From Roseibium sp. HPY-6 (GTDB taxonomy: Bacteria; Pseudomonadota; Alphaproteobacteria; Rhizobiales; Stappiaceae): DNA of 64,000 nucleotides. The notes under the pieces were generated by a model. The model was not told the origin of the DNA. It saw only the letters and a program-made list of their open reading frames with translations, and searched no databases. Positions 34,712 through 44,100 of this stretch are shown here, one piece after another. The stretch lies in assembly GCF_040530035.1 (NCBI RefSeq), contig NZ_JBEWCD010000002.1, positions 124,001 to 188,000 of the forward strand, in the 5' to 3' direction. A program made the position numbers and the translations under genes. How positions within the stretch are numbered: the stretch's first letter is position 1; each line of letters opens with the position of its first letter.

Positions 34712-35941
34712 ATGAGCGACGACATGATCCGCATCTACGAAATGAACAATGGCGAGAAGTCATATTCGCCTTTTTCACCTGAAGAAATGGATCGGAGGCA
34801 GAGCAATCTGCGCAAGTTGATGGCGGAGCGCGGGATCGATGCGTGCCTCATGACCTCCTACCACAACATCTGTTACTACTCCGGCTTTCTCTATTGCTAT
34901 TTCGGCCGGAAATACGGTCTGGTGGTCACACAGGAAAAGGCGACGACTGTTGCCGCCGGTATCGACGGCGGCCAGCCCTGGCGCCGGACCCACGGTGATA
35001 CAGTGATCTACACGGACTGGCGCCGGGACAACTACTTCCACGCCATTCAGACATTGCTTGGATTGCCCAATCCTTCGGTCAAGCGCGTTGGTATCGAGTT
35101 CGATCACGTTTCACTGGATCTGCTGAAGTTGCTGGAGGCTGCTCTTCCGGGCGTCGAATTCGTTGATGTGGCCGCCGACGCCATGACCCAGCGGACGATC
35201 AAGAGCGCGGAAGAACATGTCCTGATTCGCGAGGGTGCTCGCATCTGCGATGTCGGTGGCGCAGCTGTCGCCGACGCGGTCCAGGCCGGCGTGACTGAAC
35301 ACGAGGTTGCCATCGCCTCGACAAATGCCATGATCCGGGAAATCGCAAAGTCCTTCCCCTTTGTTGAACTGATGGACACCTGGACCTGGTTCCAGTCGGG
35401 CATCAATACGGATGGGGCGCACAATCCCGTCACCAACAAGGTGATCGAGGCTGGCGATATCCTCAGCCTCAATTGTTTCCCGATGATCTTCGGCTATTAC
35501 ACCGCGCTGGAACGCACGCTCTTTTGCGAACACGCCTCGGACGAGCACCTGCGCCTTTGGGAAATCAACTGCCATGTCCACCGGGAAGGGTTGAAACTGA
35601 TCAAACCGGGTGCCCGCTGCTGCGACATCGCGACTGAGCTCAACGACATATATCGCAGCCACGATCTGCTGAAGTACCGCAGCTTCGGCTACGGACACTC
35701 CTTCGGTGTTCTCAGTCATTACTATGGCCGCGAAGCGTCGGTGGAACTGCGTGAGGATGTCGAGACGGTGCTGCAGCCGGGCATGGTCGTTTCCATGGAG
35801 CCCATGATCATGCTTCCTGACGGCGTTCCCGGCGCCGGCGGTTACCGCGAGCACGACATTCTGATCGTGAATGAGGAGGGAGCGGAAAACATTACCGGCT
35901 TCCCGTTTGGGCCCGAGCACAACATCATCTCGGCACGTTAA
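34712..35941 (+). CDS. Creatinase (creatine amidinohydrolase)
   Basis: 409 residues, close to the 403 of Pseudomonas creatinase, from ATG 34712 preceded by GGAAAGGAGAG. Pita-bread (M24-type) fold without the metal ligands of peptidases. The alignment to creatinase is strong by eye throughout: 'TSYHNICYYSGFLYC', 'IDGGQPWRRT', 'TWTWFQSGINTDGAHNPVT' with catalytic His237, 'YYTALERTLF' with Glu267 and 'VVSMEPMIMLP' with Glu363, matching His232/Glu262/Glu358 of the Pseudomonas enzyme. It hydrolyses creatine to sarcosine and urea in the cytoplasm. A Pot-type importer lies upstream; no creatininase or sarcosine oxidase is in the window. Confidence 0.93.
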   Translation: MSDDMIRIYEMNNGEKSYSPFSPEEMDRRQSNLRKLMAERGIDACLMTSYHNICYYSGFLYCYFGRKYGLVVTQEKATTVAAGIDGGQPWRRTHGDTVIYTDWRRDNYFHAIQTLLGLPNPSVKRVGIEFDHVSLDLLKLLEAALPGVEFVDVAADAMTQRTIKSAEEHVLIREGARICDVGGAAVADAVQAGVTEHEVAIASTNAMIREIAKSFPFVELMDTWTWFQSGINTDGAHNPVTNKVIEAGDILSLNCFPMIFGYYTALERTLFCEHASDEHLRLWEINCHVHREGLKLIKPGARCCDIATELNDIYRSHDLLKYRSFGYGHSFGVLSHYYGREASVELREDVETVLQPGMVVSMEPMIMLPDGVPGAGGYREHDILIVNEEGAENITGFPFGPEHNIISAR

Positions 35942-35956
35942 GGCAAAGTCCAAATC

Positions 35957-35982
35957 TTCCCGGCGGCAACCCGCGCCGGGAA
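35957..35982. terminator. Possible hairpin terminator between convergent genes
   Basis: A 9-bp stem TTCCCGGCG (35957-35965) / CGCCGGGAA (35974-35982) with an eight-base loop lies in the 83-base gap between creatinase and the convergent TPR gene. No T-run follows on either strand, so factor-independent termination is uncertain. Confidence 0.4.
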
Positions 35983-36024
35983 CCGTCGCCTGAACGGCAG
36001 CCATATCTTCAATGACTTGCTTGC

Positions 36025-37890
36025 TCAGGAACTCGGTGTGGCCAGAATTCCCTGGATGACCTGGTTAACCTCGGCGGTGACTTCGGGAAGCGTTTCCATC
36101 CAGTGTCCGAAGCGTTTGGTTTTGATGACCCTGATGCTCGGATACCAGGTCGACAGCCTGTCAACACTGTGCCAGTACCAGGGGTGCGCCGGGTTGAGCA
36201 AGACGATGCCGGGTTTCCCGAGACTTCCGGCAATATGCAGCGGAATGCTGTCTGGCCCGATGATGATGTCACACTCATTCAAAAGCGCCGCAAGGTCATG
36301 CATATCTCTGAAGTGGGCACCGGCGTCGATAATCTCGTCTTCGTTCTGCAATTGCTTGCGCGCCGCATCCCAGGTCGCGCTCACGAGACTGCATCCGGAG
36401 AACTGAAACAGGTGCCGGAAATCTTGAAGCAGCATGCCGGGCCGTGACGAGTCCCAGCACATCGCAACACGCGGCCCGCAGATGTCGGCGAGGGAACGCC
36501 GCCACGTGGTTTTCCGATCGGGAAGAACCTTTGCGTAGGGCTCGGAAAACAGGTTTCGTGCATCGACCGCCCCCGGCAGTCCCATGACAAGCGGCAATGG
36601 CAGGAAACGGGCTTCCTTCGGCAGGTCTGCGTCCGCGTCCTCTGCTGCAAGATCACCGGAAAGATAGTTGAAAGCGCCGAAAACGTGGGCCAGTTGGCGT
36701 GAGGTTGACGGACCGATAATCTTCAACGGCACGCTTCGCTTGTCTGCCTTTGGCAGAAACCGCATCAGCGGAACCAGTTCAAGATTTGATTGGTCGGGTG
36801 GTATGACGATCACAAGATCTTCCGACAAAAGATCGACGGCTTCCGACTTTCCGGCAAGAGGGTCATCTTCCAGCCCGAAAGTTTCGCCGACGCGCTCGGG
36901 ATGTCCGGTTGCAAGGAAACACTCCCGCGCGATTGCCGCCAATTTCGGGGCTTTGTCCTGCGGAAGTTTTGCAAGTTGGGCAAGGATCGGCTTGAGCACC
37001 TCGAGGGATTTTTCGGGATAACCTGCCAGCCTATAGGCTTGCGCAAGGTGCAGGCTTGCATCCAGGCGATCCTGGGCCCGCTGGACAACCGGCGTGAATT
37101 CGCGCAGGGCAGTCATTGTTTCGCCGCGCCTGATCATGATTTCAACGTAAATCAGCCAGGCTGGCAAAAGCTCGGGAAACCGGACGGTCGCGCGCTTGGC
37201 CACCCTGAGCGCTTCGGTGGTCTGTCCGGTTTCGAGCAAGGATTTCGCGAGCGACAGCGCATAAAGCGGATTTGTCGGATCTTTCAAATGTGCGCTTTCA
37301 AGATAGCCAAGCGCTTTTTCATGATCGCCGAGCCGCGACAGGCAGTGGCCCATCGCCGCCTCGATTTCTTCGCTGTTGGATGTTTTCGTCAAACTGTCCT
37401 GGGCAAGATCAAGGGCCTGCCGGAAGTCGCCCATTTCCGTGAGGAGCATAACCGACATCGCGGCCGCGCTTGGATTGTCCGGATGCGCTTTACATAGTCT
37501 TTGCAGGGCTGGTTCTGCCTCGCGCAACTTTCCGTCTTGAAGCAAAAGGTTGATCCGCAGGAGACTCGCATCGACATGCATGTCCTCAAGACTCAAGGCC
37601 TTATCGGCAAATTCGAGTGCCTTTTCTTTGTTGCCTCTGAGCAGCGCCACTTTTGCTGCAAGAGCAAGAAGATCGGCTTCGATCTGGCCTCGCGAAAGCG
37701 CGGAAGTGAGTAACTGCTCCGCGGTGTCGAGATCTCCTTCCGCCATTTTGAGCGCTGCGAGGCCGGTTGTCGCAGAAAGGTTGTGGGGTGCCGCGTCCAG
37801 AATACTCTCGAAAATCAGCGCGGCATTCTCGTGCCGGCGTTCCTCAAGGTGTACCCTGGCAGCCTCGAGGCGCTCTTCAATTGTCAACAT
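36025..37890 (-). CDS. TPR protein with GT-B (GT9/GT41-like) C-terminal domain
   Basis: 621 residues. Residues 1-340 are helical with repeating 34-residue TPR units ('ALIFESILDAAPHNLSATTGLAALKMAEGDLDTAEQLL' in outline, and similar). Residues 365-621 resemble the C-terminal half of GT9/GT41-type transferases, with 'VAMCWDSSRPGMLLQDFRHLFQF', 'LLNECDIIIGPDSIPLHIAGSLGKPGIVLL' and 'NPAHPWYWHSVD'. The catalytic N-terminal GT half is not evident, so activity is doubtful. It is 49 bases downstream of the DUF3540 gene and likely the last gene of the T6SS cargo operon; a role in effector handling or glycosylation is inference. Confidence 0.7.
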   Translation of the reverse strand: MLTIEERLEAARVHLEERRHENAALIFESILDAAPHNLSATTGLAALKMAEGDLDTAEQLLTSALSRGQIEADLLALAAKVALLRGNKEKALEFADKALSLEDMHVDASLLRINLLLQDGKLREAEPALQRLCKAHPDNPSAAAMSVMLLTEMGDFRQALDLAQDSLTKTSNSEEIEAAMGHCLSRLGDHEKALGYLESAHLKDPTNPLYALSLAKSLLETGQTTEALRVAKRATVRFPELLPAWLIYVEIMIRRGETMTALREFTPVVQRAQDRLDASLHLAQAYRLAGYPEKSLEVLKPILAQLAKLPQDKAPKLAAIARECFLATGHPERVGETFGLEDDPLAGKSEAVDLLSEDLVIVIPPDQSNLELVPLMRFLPKADKRSVPLKIIGPSTSRQLAHVFGAFNYLSGDLAAEDADADLPKEARFLPLPLVMGLPGAVDARNLFSEPYAKVLPDRKTTWRRSLADICGPRVAMCWDSSRPGMLLQDFRHLFQFSGCSLVSATWDAARKQLQNEDEIIDAGAHFRDMHDLAALLNECDIIIGPDSIPLHIAGSLGKPGIVLLNPAHPWYWHSVDRLSTWYPSIRVIKTKRFGHWMETLPEVTAEVNQVIQGILATPSS

Positions 37891-37938
37891 GAACCAGACC
37901 CGGCAAAGATTTCAATCCAGTGGGTGAATGCAGTGATG

Positions 37939-38601
37939 TCAGCTGACGCTGACCCTTTCTGCCTCGATCCTGACGTCGTTCTTTGCGGTCATCAAAGTGA
38001 CGTCGCTTCGATGCGAGGCAACGTCCTCTACCTTTTGGATCAGCGAACCTGCATCATGGGTGTCGACGCCTTTGACCCTGGTTGTACGGGTCTGGACCGT
38101 TGTGGTCATCGTTCCGGCAGATGTTATCTTGTCGCTGACGCTTTCGATCACCCTTGCGGCGTTCAAGACGAATTTCTGCGCCGTCTGCGATGCCGTTTCA
38201 ACGATGGAGTTCAGCCTGCGGGCGGAAAGAGCAATGACAGGCGACTGCACCACAACCTGCGCCTTGCCCTGAAGCCTCAGATTTGCGGCGGTGATCTCAA
38301 CGTCGTCTGCACCGGGAACTGAAATCCGGGCAGGGTATTCAGCCGAGCGTTCAAGGACGGAAAGGATATGCGCATTACCGCCGGCTATGAAGAGCGCCAC
38401 GGTATCGCCGATCGCAGGCGCAAGAAGGCAACCGGCGGCGCGGATCGCCTCGACCTGTTCGTTTTCTTCGGTGCTCACCAGCATGACACTGTCGGTCACA
38501 AGGGCCTTTACAACGCCGGTAGTCAGCGCGTTTTTGCTCGCCACGTTGCCCGCCTCGGCTGAGGCGGAAGCTTTGGACGAAGTGTTCTGCTGCATTGTCA
38601 T
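37939..38601 (-). CDS. DUF3540 domain protein (T6SS spike-associated)
   Basis: 220 residues from ATG 38601, preceded by GGAAA; a TTG five codons upstream is possible. The N-terminal 100 residues resemble an OB-type barrel ('LAPAIGDTVALFIAGGNAHILSVL'), and from about 100 short beta-strand repeats appear ('VEITAANLRLQGKAQVVVQSP ... DVRIEAERVSVS' in outline), similar in character to the gp5-like needle of VgrG. DUF3540 genes occur next to DUF2169, DUF4150 and pentapeptide genes in T6SS loci, as here. Function in the family is not established; a spike or adaptor role is inferred. Confidence 0.7.
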   Translation of the reverse strand: MTMQQNTSSKASASAEAGNVASKNALTTGVVKALVTDSVMLVSTEENEQVEAIRAAGCLLAPAIGDTVALFIAGGNAHILSVLERSAEYPARISVPGADDVEITAANLRLQGKAQVVVQSPVIALSARRLNSIVETASQTAQKFVLNAARVIESVSDKITSAGTMTTTVQTRTTRVKGVDTHDAGSLIQKVEDVASHRSDVTLMTAKNDVRIEAERVSVS

Positions 38602-38654
38602 GTTGTCTATTTCCAAACTCGAACGCCATATTCGATGGGGCCAGGTACTCGAAA

Positions 38655-39617
38655 CTAGGTTTTGACCTCAACAGATGAAACCAGTTGCGCCATAACGTCC
38701 CGCTTCTTGGCGACAACGGAAGAATCCCCAACTTCAACGCCTTTTTTCTTGATGTCTGCGGTGTGCATCGCGAGACAGACCTCTTCCTTGACGGCTTTGG
38801 CACCGGTTATCATCGCCTTGACGGGAACTGTTTCGATCTTGTTCCAGGCGGATTCGAACTTGCCTTTTTTGATTTCGAATTTGAATTCCACAAGGTCGAG
38901 TTTGATCAGGCCAAGTTCGCACTTGAGACCATAGAGGTAAAACTTCGAAAGGACGGATATCGCCAGGTGAAGAGCGAGGTCGAGACTGAACTTGACCGCC
39001 AGCTGTATCGTCATGGCACCGCCGAAGAATGTCGTCAGCTTGCCGCCCATATGGTGACTTTCAACGCGGCCCCAGACGATCTTGAACAGGTTGGTTTCGT
39101 AAAACTCTTCCTTCGGCGATGTGTAGTAATCGTAAGTCCGGCCACCATGTTTCTTGGTGGCCTGTTCAGTGACTTCCTTGAACTCGTTGGTGGCTGTTAT
39201 GTGGATGTCACCGGTGCTCGCGCCGGCATTCAAAACGATATCCTGGTTCGTTCCGGAAATGATGTCGATCTGACCGGAATTGCTCTCGATATGGATATTG
39301 CCTTCGCTGTTGATGTAGGTTTTCTCGCTGGATTTCACCAGAACGCGGCCGTCGCAGGCCAGGAGAATGCCGTGCTTGCCGTTTTCTCCCGCTGCGCCTT
39401 CGATCGCCGCTGTGCCACCACCGGAATCGGTTATGTATTGGGCAGGATAGACGGCTGCCTGATCGGCCTCTGTTGTCAGCGTTTCCTCAAAATTGGAATA
39501 GGATCCGAGACGGAAGACCGTTCCGACGTCATCCGCGGCGTTTCCGGTCGAGGTTTTGGGAACATAGAGATAAAGATATTGCTGGCTTGCACCAACACGT
39601 CCGACAGTTGAAGCCAT
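38655..39617 (-). CDS. Beta-helix protein with long hydrophobic helix, candidate T6SS tip or effector
   Basis: 320 residues, AAGGAAC before the ATG. Residues 85-145 are repeating short strands (SSEKTYINSEGNIHIESN, 'GQIDIISG', 'DIVLNAG', 'DIHITA'), like the needle of VgrG proteins. Residues 193-232 form a long hydrophobic amphipathic stretch ('TTFFGGAMTIQLAVKFSLDL' onward), then a lysine-rich tail to the end. No signal peptide. I do not recognise a family. The genes around it (DUF4150 cap upstream, DUF3540 downstream) mark the T6SS tip module. It could extend the truncated VgrG spike or carry a membrane-active toxin domain; both are inference. Confidence 0.6.
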   Translation of the reverse strand: MASTVGRVGASQQYLYLYVPKTSTGNAADDVGTVFRLGSYSNFEETLTTEADQAAVYPAQYITDSGGGTAAIEGAAGENGKHGILLACDGRVLVKSSEKTYINSEGNIHIESNSGQIDIISGTNQDIVLNAGASTGDIHITATNEFKEVTEQATKKHGGRTYDYYTSPKEEFYETNLFKIVWGRVESHHMGGKLTTFFGGAMTIQLAVKFSLDLALHLAISVLSKFYLYGLKCELGLIKLDLVEFKFEIKKGKFESAWNKIETVPVKAMITGAKAVKEEVCLAMHTADIKKKGVEVGDSSVVAKKRDVMAQLVSSVEVKT

Positions 39618-39643
39618 GATTATTGTTCCTTCTTGGCGGCCGA

Positions 39644-40045
39644 TCAGGCCAGGCTGATCACTTTGATTTGCGAGGGCGCCAGCGTCGTGCCCACGGAATT
39701 CGGCGTCATTCCGTTTTGCATCGTGGGATCGAGCAAAGAACGTGTTGCCGGCATCGGGCCGACCATCAGTTTTGTCGATCCCTTCATGTTACGGCTGCTG
39801 GAACAGACCATTCCGGAGGCGACACCCGGGCCGGGGCCGCTGATCGTGACGGGGGCGTTGTTCGTCATGTTATGTGATGGCATGCACATTATGAGAAACT
39901 TGAAAGCCGTCGGGATTTCGCTTGCGCGCATGCCCATGCTCATAAGTGGAACAGGAACAGGCCCGACCGGTGTTGTCTGCAAATATACGTCAGGCGCGGC
40001 GAAATCCATGCCAGGCAAAGGACCTTGAGAATTCAGAAAACACAT
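39644..40045 (-). CDS. DUF4150 PAAR-like spike-tip protein
   Basis: 133 residues from ATG 40045, preceded by AAGGAAC; the longer frame to 40090 has no ribosome-binding site. Rich in Pro, Gly and Met, with repeating 'PVGPVPVPLMSMGM', 'PVTISGPGPGVASGMVCSSS' and 'STKLMVGPMPATRSLLDPTMQN', the composition of DUF4150 proteins. These are PAAR-like caps that sharpen the VgrG spike and link to effectors through DUF2169 adaptors. The DUF2169 gene is two genes upstream, so the expected partner is present. Confidence 0.8.
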   Translation of the reverse strand: MCFLNSQGPLPGMDFAAPDVYLQTTPVGPVPVPLMSMGMRASEIPTAFKFLIMCMPSHNMTNNAPVTISGPGPGVASGMVCSSSRNMKGSTKLMVGPMPATRSLLDPTMQNGMTPNSVGTTLAPSQIKVISLA

Positions 40046-40099
40046 CGTTCGGTTCCTTATGTTGTTCTTCTTGTCTGTTCCGCGAAGCATCTCGCTTCC

Positions 40100-41194
40100 T
40101 TAGTCGCTGAGCATCTCCATGTTCGGCCGGTAAAGTTCGGCCACCAGACGCTCACCATCGGTGTCGATCGTGTTTCCGGTAGTTCCCAGAACCACACTCT
40201 CCTCATTTTTGATGCCGTGCATTTTGGTGTTGAAGAAATGGGCTGCCGACATGTTTGCACCGCAGAGGTTTGCATGAGACATTTCAGCCTGTTTCATGTC
40301 GCAGCGCTCAAACAGAACCGCACGGCAATCCGCCTCCAGAAAAACGGCAGAAAAGAGCTGCGATCCGCTGAGGTTGGCGCCCGCCAGAGAGGCATTGGCA
40401 AAGTTTGCCATGTTGAGATTGCTGCCAGACAAATCGACGCCATCGAGCGTCGATTTTGTGAAGCATGTGGTCTCTGCCGAAACGTCCTTCAGATTGGCTC
40501 CCTGGAACGAACAGTCGTTGAAGACCGATCCGTCAATCTTCGCTTCACTGAGATCGGTGCCTTCGAATTTGGCCTTGTTGAAGGTGCAATGTTGCCACGT
40601 CTGCCCGGATAGGATCTTGCCCGACAGATCCGCATCCGAAAACATCGCAATGTTTACATGCGCGCCAGTCAAATCGACACTGCGCAAGTCCGCCTTTGTC
40701 ACAAAGAAGTTTTCAAGCTCGGCTGCGCTAAACGATGTATGGCCGATATCAGATTCAAGGCTGCCCAACCTGCTTGCAACACACCGCGAGAAATCAACAT
40801 TTGTCAGGTCGCACTTGGCAAAGACCGTATCGGCAAGGCCCGCATTCCTGAAGACGGCATCGCGGACGTTGCTGTCCGCCACTTGCAGTCCGACAACAGT
40901 CGCGTCTTCGAAGTTGGTGTTGCTCAGGTCCGTTGCTGCGAGAACAAGACCATCAAGCTTTGCATCGGTAAACCGGCTGTTTCGCAAGTCGCATTGGGCA
41001 AACTGCGCACCGCTGAGATCGGCGCTGGTGAAATCGCAATTGGTGAAGTGACAGTCGACCGCCATCAGACCGGACAGATCCAGTCCTTCAAAGGATGCCG
41101 AGTCGATGGATCTGGACATAATCGGCTGCTCGTGCCGCTGATAGTCCAGGATTTCATCTACGGTGATCGGAATCTGGGTTAGCAGATCATCCAT
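40100..41194 (-). CDS. Pentapeptide-repeat protein
   Basis: 364 residues, almost all from residue 30 to 330 in A(D/N)LXX pentapeptide repeats ('ANLSGSQLFSAVF', 'ADLSGAQFAQCDLRNSRF' and many others), predicted to fold as a right-handed quadrilateral beta-helix about 60 repeats long. No signal peptide or catalytic motif. The start overlaps the stop of the larger DUF2169-pentapeptide gene by eight bases, so the two are coupled. It probably arose by duplication of that gene's C-terminal half. Role in T6SS cargo assembly is inferred from context only. Confidence 0.8.
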   Translation of the reverse strand: MDDLLTQIPITVDEILDYQRHEQPIMSRSIDSASFEGLDLSGLMAVDCHFTNCDFTSADLSGAQFAQCDLRNSRFTDAKLDGLVLAATDLSNTNFEDATVVGLQVADSNVRDAVFRNAGLADTVFAKCDLTNVDFSRCVASRLGSLESDIGHTSFSAAELENFFVTKADLRSVDLTGAHVNIAMFSDADLSGKILSGQTWQHCTFNKAKFEGTDLSEAKIDGSVFNDCSFQGANLKDVSAETTCFTKSTLDGVDLSGSNLNMANFANASLAGANLSGSQLFSAVFLEADCRAVLFERCDMKQAEMSHANLCGANMSAAHFFNTKMHGIKNEESVVLGTTGNTIDTDGERLVAELYRPNMEMLSD

Positions 41195-44100
41195 GGCTCG
41201 CTTGCCCCATTAGCGTCAGGCCCAGGTTCGCATTTGTCAGATCGGCACTTGCGATCAGCGCGTCGCTCAAATTGGCGGCATAAAGGTTCGAATCCCGGAA
41301 GCTGCAGCGTCTGAGATCGCATTTGTCCAGCGAAGCTGCGTAGAGGCTGGCACCGAAGAAATCCGATTCCTTGAGGTCCGACCCGCCGAAGAGCGTCGTA
41401 TTCAGATACGACACTCGAAAATCGCACGAAGTCATGTCGCACTGATGGAAGTAGCATGACGTGCACGTAGATCCGACAAAGCAACTCTCGGCGAGCGTCA
41501 GGCCATTGAAAAACGTATTGAAAGCCTTGAGTTTGATGAATGTGCCACCTTTGAGGGACGAAGCGCCTACGACCGCCGAGTTATCCAGCCGGGACTGATT
41601 GAAACTGGCTCCCGACAAGTCGGAATCGGCGAGGATCAGACGATCCAGATCGGCATGTACAGCCTGAAGAGCTGTCAGATCTGTTTGAATGGAAATGAAC
41701 CCGTTGACCCTTGCATCGTTCAGGCAAAGCCGAGGTCCGGATGATTGCAGGATGGTGACGTTTTCGAGATTCGCAGAACCCAGGTTCATGCCGTCAAGCT
41801 GACAGGTAATGAATTGAACATTCTCCAGGCAAGCACCGGACGCATCGGTGTTTTCAAGGCGCGCCTCAAGAATGTCGAGCTCGGTTAGGGTAGCGCCGGT
41901 CAGCTTCGTGCGCGCGAGCGATGCGTGACTTATGTTTGCGGAAGTCAGGTCGGCTCCGGAAAGATCGGCATCGTCCAATATCGCGCCTGAGAAAACTGCG
42001 TTGGTCAGGTTACAGCCGCTGAAATTCGCACCGGTGAGATCAGCCTTTTCAAAGAGTGTCCCAGAGAGATCCTGCCCCGCGAAATCAACTTTCTTCAGGA
42101 CCGCACCTGCAAGATCGGCTCCCTTGAAATCATGACCTTTTTGCATTTGTTCGATCACAAAGGCGCCAAGTCTTTCCGGAACACCGGGGGCAAGGTCCTC
42201 AATTGGAAATATCGGCTCGGGCGACAGTCGCCTCGCTTCGGGTAGCTCCTCTTCCAGCCTCTGTTCGGCGACCTGCAGTGCTTGCCGGCCCTTGTCGAGT
42301 TGATGGTCGGCTTTCGCCTTGGGCGTGAGGCCTGAGATGCCGTCTTCAAGAGGCGGTACGAGCTTCTCCTCGCCAAATGCGACGATGTCGGCGATCGGAT
42401 CGGTGCTATCGTCGGGAACGATGTGGCCCGCAATCTCGCGCAGGCGGTCCTTTGAGCCATCGAGCTTTTCGCCGATTGCAGCTGCAGCTTTCGGATCGGC
42501 TTCCTTGGAGGGGAGAAGTGCGTCTGTGTCGAGTTTCAGAGACGCAACTTCCTGAAAGTCGGGTAATTCAGGAACATCGATCTTCAACCCGCCGAAGTCG
42601 CTTAACTGTTCGGTGAGCGCTTCGTCCATTCCATCGACCTGGTCAAGGAAAGAAAGGTCGACTGCATCCAATCCGGACCGGGCGTCGGCGATCAGGGAGC
42701 CCTCAGGCAATCTTAATGCCCGCGCTTTGGCTTTGGCGAAACTCTCTTCCGTGTCCGGAACCGCAAATCCCGTTGCTCCATCAAGGATGTCAAGCGCCCG
42801 GTCTATCTGGCCCTGCTGCCCGGCATCAGGCGAATGTCCGTATCTTGCGATATCCTCGGTGAGCGCATTTCGCGTGCCGGACATGACGGGAACGATCCCC
42901 TCAAGTCCTTCCAGGAGATCCTTGGGCAGTTCGATGTCCGGATATGCGTTGACAACCTCGTCGGAGACCACGGGCCTCTGGATCGTTTCCGGCGCAAAAG
43001 AACTTGGCAAAGCCTCTACGAGTTTGCGCCGTTGCAGTTCGGCGCTCGCGAGTTCGCGGTTCATGCGTTCCTCGACCGCACGGCGTGCCTCTTCCGCCTG
43101 TTCAATGAGCTCGGCGACATCGAAATCGCCATTGGCAATGTCTTCCTTCGTTGGCGTCCCGACGAGGGGGATATCGTCCATGGACGTCAGATCGGGCGGT
43201 GGTACGACATCCGGTGACAAGCCTGCATTTTCAACGGCCTTGCGGGTTCCCCAATCCGCGTTTTGAAGGAATTTGATCCGGTCGGCCTGGGCTCGCTCCA
43301 GCATCGCCTTTCGCTTTTCAGACAATTCGTTCGGATCTCTTTCCGGCATGAGCTGAAAATCGGACAGGAGGTGCAAATGGGCGATTTCCGGATCGGTCCG
43401 CTTACGAAAGACATCCGTGTAGTATTCGTGGGGTCTTTCCACATCCTTCTTGCTCTCAACGGCGAGCATGATGTGGCTGATATCGTCGCCCGTGCTGTCT
43501 TCGCCCCGGATCAAACCGCGAAAGGCGAGCGTTGCCTTTCGCACGTTCGGAAAAAAGGTAACCGTGTCGCAGACCATCTTCGTTTCACGCAGTTCACCGG
43601 TCTTGGCCATCTGATAAAAACATCGGCCACGCAAGTCCGGTAGCTGACCCTGAAGCGTGGTCTCACCGTGCGTCATTCCCGTGATTGAAAACGCCTCGCC
43701 TCCTGAAAAATACGTTTCGATCTGCTGGTCATCAGGCGCGTCGCAATGAAACTTCGGATTGAAGTCTTCCGGTTTCAGCGGAGCGCGCCATTTCATCCAG
43801 TGCTGATCGTAGGTTCCGGCAAATTTCATCCTGAATTTGCTGTCAGGCGGAAGCGGGCCAAAATTGGCTGGCGTCGGTGCCTCGTCGATCGAGCGGATGG
43901 GGGCTTGGCTAAGTTCGACATTCGGCAGAGGCGCGTCGAAACCTGAATCGAGAAGTTGCCGCGCCATATCTCCCTTGCCCTTCGGATTGAGCTTGTGCTT
44001 CGGACCACCGAACGACGTTTGATCGCTGATCGGCATCTTCCGGAAAGGTGCAGGGCGCGACATTTCGATGCCGCGGTCGGTGAGAAGCCAATAGCGATCT

